Part shown: positions 57,991 to 64,000 of the stretch, in pieces
How positions within the stretch are numbered: position 1 is the stretch's first letter
Layout of the letters: each line of letters starts with the position of its first letter
From: JAGNDO01 sp963704975
GTDB taxonomy: Bacteria > Chloroflexota > Anaerolineae > Caldilineales > Caldilineaceae
Assembly (NCBI GenBank): GCA_963704975.1
Contig: CAVPIK010000029.1
Coordinates: 124,001-188,000 of the forward strand
Length of the DNA: 64,000 bases
Reading direction: 5' to 3'
Program-made: the position numbers and the translations under genes
The notes under the pieces: model-generated
Databases searched by the model: none
The model's input: the letters and a program-made list of their open reading frames with translations, nothing else
Told to the model about the DNA's origin: nothing

Positions 57991-60900
57991 TCAGTCCATC
58001 CCCAACAGGCGCAGGGCAGCGGTGAAACCCACGGCCTGCATGGCGGATCGGGCCTCTTGCACCAATTCGTCCACGGGCGCATCGGCGGGCTGCAAGTGGA
58101 CAATGGTTCCCACCACCTCCGCATACTCTTCCAGCAGACTGCGCCGCCCGGCATAGCGCAGGGCTTGACGCAAGAAGTCGGCGCTGCCCGCACCATCTCC
58201 CCGCTCGTGGCAGATCTGGGCCAGCCCCAACAGCCCCCGCACATGGGTATACGGATAGAGCGACGGCGCATCGGACATGGCCTCGCGGATCAACGTCTCC
58301 GCCTCGTCCAACCGGCCCTGCTCCGTGCGCACCAGCCCCAGGCAGATGTGGGTGCTGTTGCGATGGTTGCGGAAGGCGTCGGTATCGCCCAAAATGGCCA
58401 GCACCCGTTCCAGCCGCCCCTCGGCCTCGTCCACATTGCCCTGGCGCAAGGAATGGAAAGCGCTGGCGATGCGCGGCCACAAACTCACCAGCCCCACGGA
58501 CGGCCCCTGGCCCTGGCGGTTGAGGGCGATGCTGCGCTCGTTGAGCCGCTGGCTCTCCTCGTCATCCCCCACCATGCTGGCCAGAACCGCCAACTGGTGA
58601 TAGGCCGTGCTGGCAATGGCCACCTGGGCCGTCTCCTCGCCGATCTGGGCCGCCATCTCCAAACAGCGCTTGGAGTCGGCCAACTGCCCCTGCACCCGCA
58701 AGGTCCAGCCATATTCCCACAAGGGCACCACCGCATGAACCGGCTCCATGATCTGCAAAATCTCCGCCACCGGGTCCCCAGGGATGGGCGGCGGCGGGGT
58801 CAGGAATGCCCACGCCTGGGCCAATTCTTGGGTTGGCTCCGGACTGTCCGCGCCATAGATCAACGTGTGACGGCGGATCAGATCCGCCACCGCCGGCACG
58901 GAATCCGCCGCCACCATCTCCACCAACTCCTGGAAGAGCTGGTTGCTCTCCCGCTGCTGGCCCACCAACATCAGCAGGGCGGTCAACCGGCTGTGGGCCT
59001 GGAGCAGAAGGGGTTGATCCCCCGTGCTGCCCGCCCAGCGCCGCAACCGGCGATAGCTGTCGGTGATGCCGTCCGGGTCGAAAAGGCTCTCGAAGGCCAG
59101 TCCCCGCCCGGTCAACGCCCGGCCCATCAGCGCCGGTTCGTCCTCTGGCCCAGGGTTCGGGCTACGCTCCAGCACGGTCAGGGCATCGTCAAAGTGGTGG
59201 ACCGCCTGGCGGAAACCATAGGTGCGCAGCAGACTCTCCCCGGCCAAGACGCTGTAGCGGGCGAAGAGTGGCCGGGCATCGGCCCCGGCCTGGCTATAGT
59301 GGAAAGCGGCCTCGCTGGGGTACTCTGCGGCCCGGCCCAGGGCGGCCAAGGCATCCCCGGCCCGGCGGTGCAATCGCCGCCGGTGCAACACCGAGAGGCT
59401 GTCATAGGCCACATCCCGCAGGATCTGGTGGCCAAAGTCCAACCGGCCATCCATGCGTTCCAACAGGAATTGGCGGTGCAACAAAATTTCCAAACCGGTC
59501 ATGGGGTCCGACGTGGCGGCCCGCTCCAACAGTTCAATGCTGAAATTGCGCCCAAAGACTGCGCTCAAATAGAGCACATCCAACGCCGCATCGGGCAGCC
59601 GCTCGATGCGCTCCCGGATGATCTCCTGCACCCGCTGGCTGCGGCGCAGGGCCAGGGAGCGCCCATTCTGGCTTGACCAGATCTGGAGGATGTTGCGGCC
59701 TTCGGCAGATTGGGCCGGGGCCGACTCGTCCGACAGATCCTGCATGGCCCGCAGGGTTTCGGTCAAAAAGAGGCTGTTGCCCAGGGTGACATCGTACAGC
59801 CCATTGGCCAGGGCCAGGCTGCTGGGATTTTCTGTGCCCACCAAAAGTTGCACATAGGTGCGCACATGCTCCCGGCTCAACCGTGCCAAGGGCAGGAAAT
59901 GGGCATGGGGCAATCGCTGCCACGAGCGCAACAGGCTAACCAGATCGCTGTTTTCGGCCAGATCCCCCGTGCGATAGGCCAGGATGGCCAACATGGGCAG
60001 TTCCGGCATCCGACGCCCCAACCGGCTGAGCACGGCGATGGTGTCGGAATCGGCCCAGTGCAGGTCGTCCAGGAAGATCACCAAGGGGCGCAGCTTGGCC
60101 AGGGCGCTGAGAAAGCCCACGATGCCGTCCATCAAGCGCTGGCGGTTCTCGTCCGGGCTGGTCAGGGCGGGGTCGATCTGGGGCAGGGTGAGGGAGGGCA
60201 GGCGATCTTGCAGGCTGGGGATGATCTGGGTCAACTGGGCCAGACTGGCCATGGGCAGATGGTGCAAAGACGAAAGAGGCAGTTGGGCCAAATAGCGGCC
60301 AATGCCATCGGTCAGGGGCGCATAGGGCAACTGCCGTTCCAGGGCCTGACACGAGCCGCTGATCACCGTGGCCCCTTGCTCCGCGGCCAATTGCAGGGTG
60401 TGATAGGCCAGCCGGGTCTTGCCCACGCCCATTTCCCCATCGATCACCAGCAAATGGCCCTCGCCGGCCATGGACCGAGCCAGGATCTGGGCGGTCTCCT
60501 CGGCCTCTGTTTCACGACCCACAAAGATGCGCTTGTGAGCCTCTTCCAAACTGGGCAGGAGGATCTGTTGGGGCAAGGGTTGGGGCTTCTGAGGTTGACC
60601 GCCGCTGTTGGGGGAGAGCGGTGCGGGCATCAAAGTTGGCTGGGTGCCGTTTTGGGCAGATGCCTCCGTCCCATTTGTGCCCGGGGCAAGGCCGCCGACC
60701 ATCGGGGAGCCGTCCGGGGCTGTGCCGGCATCGTCCGCCCAGGCCGTGCGATTATAGGGCGTGCTGCGGGTCTCGATCTCGCCGTTGAGGATGCGCTGGT
60801 GCAATTTTTGGGTCAAGGGGCTGGGGTCCGCGCCCAATTCCTCGGCCAACACCACCCGGCACCGTTCATAGCTGAGCAGGGCCGCCGCGCTGTCCCCAGA

Positions 60901-61596
60901 TTCGGCCTGATAGCGCATGAGGGACTGATACGCGTTCTCCCGCACCTCGTCCCTGGCCAAAATGCGCCGACATTCGGCGATGGCCGCGCTGTGGTTGCCC
61001 TGGGCCGCGTGGAGATCCGCCAGGCGCAGCAGGGCGTTGAAATAGCGCTCCTGCAACCGTTCCCGCTCCGCCTTGGCCCAGTCGGAATAGGGATCGCTGA
61101 TCAGATAGTCATCTTTGTAAAGAAAGATGGCATTGTTCAGATGAACGATCTGATCTTGGGTGGCCGGGGCATTTTGGGCCAGACGCAACTCGGCCTCAAA
61201 GACCTCCACGTCCAGCCAGACCTCCGGGTGGGCGCGGAAGGCATAGCCCGGCGCTTGGGTATGGATATAGCGGGAAGGGGCACGGTTGGCCCGATCCGGT
61301 TCCAGCACATTGCGCAGCGCGTTGATGGCGCTGCGCAGGGTGGTGGCCGCGGCATTGGGCGAACTGTTGGACCAAAGGATCTCGATCAGACGGTCGGTGG
61401 CGACGGGTCGTGGCCGTTCGGTGATCAGAATCTTGAGCAGTTGGCGGGCCTGGCGGGTGTGCCAGTCGCTTTCTGCCACCGGGTGGCCATCCCGGATAAC
61501 CTGCAGAGTGCCCAGCGTCGCTATCTGCAACCTGAACGTCTGCTCGGACGTCTGTGAGATCCCTGTCTCTGGGTGGGCGAGCAGGGTTTGTATCAT
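57991..61596 (-). CDS. Large SARP/BTAD-type ATPase transcriptional regulator
   Basis: A 1201-residue protein without a frame break, unusual here. The N-terminal winged helix (LQIATLGTLQVIRDGHPVAE, RQLLKILITERPRPVATDR) and BTAD/TPR region (YQSLMRYQAESGDSAAALLS) match SARP regulators. A STAND-type ATPase follows: GEMGVGKTRLAYHTLQLA (Walker A, about residue 385) and LVIFLDDLHWADSDTIAVL (Walker B). The C-terminal 600 residues are TPR-like helical repeats. It is a signal-responsive regulator; its targets are unknown. ATG 61596 is preferred; the frame is open to 61650. Confidence 0.9.
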   Translation of the reverse strand: MIQTLLAHPETGISQTSEQTFRLQIATLGTLQVIRDGHPVAESDWHTRQARQLLKILITERPRPVATDRLIEILWSNSSPNAAATTLRSAINALRNVLEPDRANRAPSRYIHTQAPGYAFRAHPEVWLDVEVFEAELRLAQNAPATQDQIVHLNNAIFLYKDDYLISDPYSDWAKAERERLQERYFNALLRLADLHAAQGNHSAAIAECRRILARDEVRENAYQSLMRYQAESGDSAAALLSYERCRVVLAEELGADPSPLTQKLHQRILNGEIETRSTPYNRTAWADDAGTAPDGSPMVGGLAPGTNGTEASAQNGTQPTLMPAPLSPNSGGQPQKPQPLPQQILLPSLEEAHKRIFVGRETEAEETAQILARSMAGEGHLLVIDGEMGVGKTRLAYHTLQLAAEQGATVISGSCQALERQLPYAPLTDGIGRYLAQLPLSSLHHLPMASLAQLTQIIPSLQDRLPSLTLPQIDPALTSPDENRQRLMDGIVGFLSALAKLRPLVIFLDDLHWADSDTIAVLSRLGRRMPELPMLAILAYRTGDLAENSDLVSLLRSWQRLPHAHFLPLARLSREHVRTYVQLLVGTENPSSLALANGLYDVTLGNSLFLTETLRAMQDLSDESAPAQSAEGRNILQIWSSQNGRSLALRRSQRVQEIIRERIERLPDAALDVLYLSAVFGRNFSIELLERAATSDPMTGLEILLHRQFLLERMDGRLDFGHQILRDVAYDSLSVLHRRRLHRRAGDALAALGRAAEYPSEAAFHYSQAGADARPLFARYSVLAGESLLRTYGFRQAVHHFDDALTVLERSPNPGPEDEPALMGRALTGRGLAFESLFDPDGITDSYRRLRRWAGSTGDQPLLLQAHSRLTALLMLVGQQRESNQLFQELVEMVAADSVPAVADLIRRHTLIYGADSPEPTQELAQAWAFLTPPPPIPGDPVAEILQIMEPVHAVVPLWEYGWTLRVQGQLADSKRCLEMAAQIGEETAQVAIASTAYHQLAVLASMVGDDEESQRLNERSIALNRQGQGPSVGLVSLWPRIASAFHSLRQGNVDEAEGRLERVLAILGDTDAFRNHRNSTHICLGLVRTEQGRLDEAETLIREAMSDAPSLYPYTHVRGLLGLAQICHERGDGAGSADFLRQALRYAGRRSLLEEYAEVVGTIVHLQPADAPVDELVQEARSAMQAVGFTAALRLLGMD

Positions 61597-61811
61597 AGTT
61601 GGGAGAGTGTACTGAACGGGTCTTTGTCTGTCCCCAAAGCGGATCGGCAACCTGGATCGGTCAAAGACATGGTTCTTACGAACCGGACAGGGAGCGATTG
61701 ATGGTGCGTCCCTATTTTACTCTACTTTTTGGGGTTTGACAAATGGCCATAACGCACTGCGGCATAAAGTAAAAGAAGGGGAGAAGGGGTGAAGGGGCGA
61801 GGGGGTGAAGC
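61597..61811. other. Gap upstream of the regulator, no gene seen
   Basis: The region upstream of the start contains no coding signal. Short GGGAGAAGGGGTGAAGGGGC repeats occur at about 61780. Confidence 0.5.
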
Positions 61812-62085
61812 CAACGTAGGTTGAGTAGCCCGACTAAACGAACCAAGTTCTTGACCAAGAAAGAAAGGGCGTATCGAAACCGGACGAGTAATCGCCCCCC
61901 TAACCCCCCAACTTTGGGGGGAGTGTCCACGACCTCCCCCAGAATTGGGGGCCGGGGGGCAGAAAGGGCGTATCGAAACCGGACGAGTAATCGCCCCCCT
62001 ACCCCCCAACTTTGGGGGGAGTGTCCACGACCTCCCCCAGAATTGGGGGCCGGGGGGCAGAAAGGGCGTATCGAAACCGGACGGG
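61812..62085. repeat. Tandem 98-99 bp repeat built on families A and B
   Basis: GAAAGGGCGTATCGAAACCG begins units at 61863, 61962 and 62060 (spacing 99 and 98). Each full unit continues GACGAGTAATCG and the G/C palindromic core of family A. GTAGGTTGAGTAG before the first unit is a family-B end. Confidence 0.9.
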
Positions 62086-62100
62086 GTGAGGAAAAAACAA

Positions 62101-62139
62101 AGGGATTGGGGATCAACCAGAAGCTGATCCCCAATCCCT
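62101..62139 (-). terminator. Intrinsic terminator of ssb
   Basis: AGGGATTGGGGATCA and its complement flank a 9-base loop. The minus-strand product continues TTTGTTTTTT. It lies 9 bases past the ssb stop. Confidence 0.9.
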
Positions 62140-62147
62140 GATTCTGC

Positions 62148-62570
62148 CTAGAACGGAATGTCTTCGTCGCTGGCAGCGCCGTCATCATCATCGCTGGGGG
62201 CGCTGCCGCTGAAGCTGCCGCCACCGCCAGCCTCGTTGTCGGCCCGGGTGCCGAGGAAACGCACCTGATTGGCCGTTACATCCAAGGAGACCCGGGTATT
62301 GCCGTCCCGGTCTGTGTAGGTGCGGGGCTCTTCAATTTCGCCCACCACCAGAACTTGGCGGCCTTTGGTCAGATACTGGCTCACCAGTTCGGCCAGCTTT
62401 CGCCACGCCGTCACCCGGAACCAGATGGTCTTTTCTTGGCGTTGGCCTTCTTGATTGGTCCAACTGCGGCTGACGGCCAAGCTGAAACTGGCCACGGGCA
62501 CGCCGCTGGAGGTGTAGCGCATCACAGGATCGCTACCGAGATTGCCGACGAGTGTAAGTTGTTGGTACAT
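62148..62570 (-). CDS. ssb: Single-stranded DNA-binding protein
   Basis: A 140-residue OB-fold protein: MYQQLTLVGNLGSDPVMRYT, VPVASFSLAVSRSW, TIWFRVTAWRKLAELVSQYL and KGRQVLVVGEIEEPRTYTDR. The C-terminus is a Gly/Ser linker followed by acidic DDDDGAASDEDIPF, the tail that recruits DNA-repair and replication partners. It coats single-stranded DNA during replication. Confidence 0.95.
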   Translation of the reverse strand: MYQQLTLVGNLGSDPVMRYTSSGVPVASFSLAVSRSWTNQEGQRQEKTIWFRVTAWRKLAELVSQYLTKGRQVLVVGEIEEPRTYTDRDGNTRVSLDVTANQVRFLGTRADNEAGGGGSFSGSAPSDDDDGAASDEDIPF

Positions 62571-62911
62571 TGGGATCTCCTTTGGGTTGAGTGTAAATAA
62601 AGTCGATTGCGTGTCAGGTCAGGCAGAAGATCGCGGGGAAGATCCCGCAGTAGAACTGGCGAATAGAACAGATGAGCCAGTACGTGCATTGTAATCTCAA
62701 ACCGGGTGATTGTCAATCAGCGCTTGTGCGTACTTTTTGCCACGATTGGCCCCTCGGCACCCAATTCTGGGGGAGAGTGTGGGCAGTTTTGCCCAGGGCG
62801 AGGGGCAGGTTCCCCTCTGCCCAAAGCCGATTGGACGCTCTGCCAAAAGCGTACTACAATTGACCAATCAACCATCATCCACCAGCCCACCACCCACCCA
62901 ATAAACCAACC
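62571..62911. other. Gap with a family-A-like piece, no gene seen
   Basis: CACCCAATTCTGGGGGAGAG (about 62759) resembles the family-A core end. Short CCAACC/CCACC repeats follow near 62870. No coding signal or strong ribosome-binding site is visible. Confidence 0.5.
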
Positions 62912-64000
62912 ATGACCCACGTCACCCTAAACACCATCCAAACCTATCTTCAACTCAACCAGCTTGACGGCTGGCTACTCTACGATTTTCGAGGCCAAAA
63001 TCCCGTGGCCCTGCATGTGGCCGGCTTGCAGACCAGCGGCAGCCGCCGCTGGTTTCTGTGGATTCCGGCCAAAGGCACGCCCAGTTGGCTGATCCACGCC
63101 ATCGAGGGCAGCACCTTTGCCCAGGTCAACCCGGAGATGGCCGGCTCCGGTCCCATGCACAAGTATGCGGGCTGGAAGCAGTTGGCCGAAGCCCTCATGG
63201 ATCTGGTGGTCACCGAGACCGGGCGGCCCGCCCGCACCATCGTGATGGAGTACAGCCCCCTCAACGCCATCCCCTATGTCAGCAAAGTGGACGCCGGCAC
63301 CCTGGAATTCGTGCGGGAAGTCACCCAGGCCGAGGTGGTGAGCAGCGCGGATCTGGTGCAGTTGGTCCAGGCCGTGTTGACCCCGGAACAGGTGCAGAGC
63401 CACCGGGACGCCGCGGCCGTCTGCTTGGCCGCCAAGGAGGCCGCCTTCGCCTTCATCGGCCAGAAGCTGCGGGCCGGGGAAGCCCTCACCGAATATGACG
63501 TGCAACAGCAGATCATGGCCACCTTCGCCGCCGCGGACATGGACCCGGACCATCCGCCCATCGTCTCGGTCAACGCCCACGCCGCCGACCCCCACTTCGC
63601 CCCGGACGCCCAAACCCACGCCCCCATCCGCGCCGGGGACATGGTGCTGATCGACCTGTGGGCCCGCCCCATGACCGGCCCGGACGCCTGCTTCGCCGAC
63701 ATGACCTGGGTGGGCTATTGCGGCGAGACGGTCCCATCTGCCGCCGCCGAAGTCTTCGCCGTGGTGGCCGCGGCCAGGGATCGGGCGGTCAGCTTTATCC
63801 AAGAGCGGCTGGACATGGGCCTGCCCGTCTTCGGCTACGAGGTGGACGACGCCTGCCGAGCCGTGATCGAAGAGGCCGGGCATGGCGACGCCTTCTTCCA
63901 CCGCACGGGCCACAGTTTGGGGTCCGCGGTGCACTTTGTGGGGGTCAACATCGACAATCTGGAGACCCAGGATCGCCGCCAACTCATCCCCGGCGTCATG
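62912..64000 (+). CDS. M24-family (Xaa-Pro-type) metallopeptidase, 3' truncated by window end
   Basis: The frame starts MTHVTLNTIQTYLQLNQLDG and is open to the window end with no stop. The creatinase-type N-terminal domain is followed by the M24 fold with metal ligands in GDMVLIDLWARP and CFADMTWVGYCG and the His of FHRTGHSLGSAVHF. It would cleave an N-terminal residue before proline or a similar substrate. The second metal-ligand Glu pair near the C-terminus is beyond the window. Confidence 0.88.
   Translation, partial: MTHVTLNTIQTYLQLNQLDGWLLYDFRGQNPVALHVAGLQTSGSRRWFLWIPAKGTPSWLIHAIEGSTFAQVNPEMAGSGPMHKYAGWKQLAEALMDLVVTETGRPARTIVMEYSPLNAIPYVSKVDAGTLEFVREVTQAEVVSSADLVQLVQAVLTPEQVQSHRDAAAVCLAAKEAAFAFIGQKLRAGEALTEYDVQQQIMATFAAADMDPDHPPIVSVNAHAADPHFAPDAQTHAPIRAGDMVLIDLWARPMTGPDACFADMTWVGYCGETVPSAAAEVFAVVAAARDRAVSFIQERLDMGLPVFGYEVDDACRAVIEEAGHGDAFFHRTGHSLGSAVHFVGVNIDNLETQDRRQLIPGVM

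Overview
The window looks like a chromosomal contig from a GC-rich, Gram-positive-like or monoderm bacterium, most probably Chloroflexota (Anaerolineae/Caldilineae-like). The clues are the lipoprotein- and LysM-rich surface proteins, 'PTPTP' linkers, C-terminal YLPxI motifs, a very large BTAD/SARP ATPase regulator, DnaD beside a DnaC-like loader, ACR3 arsenite export, and many short fold-back repeats. This placement is inference; no rRNA is present. Many genes (about 19 of 60) are broken by one to four small indels although their protein families are intact on both sides. The hits include housekeeping genes such as alr and dnaB, so most are probably sequencing or assembly errors. I describe each such gene as one reconstructed locus and give approximate break points.

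Layout. 1-4821: two AI-2E/PerM-type permeases, a YihY/BrkB membrane protein, a lipid kinase and a PAP2 phosphatase (a membrane/lipid block). 5027-5718: two small stress-type membrane proteins. 5760-11268: a surface-display block with a DUF3494 ice-binding-like protein, an LPDTG-anchored protein, a sortase and a gingipain-like C25 peptidase. 11492-13254: two tiny basic proteins, two unknowns and a lone receiver domain. 13387-16500: arsenic cluster (acr3, thioredoxin-like, ArsP-type permease, arsR). 16612-20588: PHP phosphoesterase, alanine racemase, a DUF1295-like methyltransferase, endonuclease III and ribosomal protein S20.

20746-27068 (minus strand) is a cytochrome c maturation region: DUF2085, glutaredoxin-like, TlpA/ResA-like, an unusual CcdA with permuted segment order, then ccmD, ccmC, ccmB, ccmA and ccmE (CxxxY type), and DUF2007. 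27225-33609 (minus) holds DUF952, an MBL hydrolase, DUF2442, a GT39-like membrane glycosyltransferase riddled with heptanucleotide repeats, a glycoside hydrolase, an orphan antitoxin-like protein and an SH3 lipoprotein. 33954-38507 (minus) is a replication-initiation block: a tandem-AAA+ DnaC-like loader, a DnaD protein, DnaB helicase carrying what looks like an intein remnant, and a bifunctional-nuclease-family protein.

38817-40717: a DUF3524-type glycosyltransferase (tRNA-queuosine mannosyltransferase family), a zinc-ribbon/cold-shock protein and tRNA-Cys. 40904-49825 is a cell-wall block: two tandem class A penicillin-binding lipoproteins with different tails, a three-repeat secreted protein and a LysM protein. 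50037-64000: a DinG-like helicase, a GNAT acetyltransferase, an acyl-CoA ligase, a beta-CASP MBL ribonuclease, a LysM/PA14 protein, a giant SARP-type ATPase regulator, SSB, and an M24 peptidase running off the end.

Several families of palindromic or fold-back repeats (five kinds recognised) are scattered between genes, and in a few cases inside reading frames, where they encode part of the protein.
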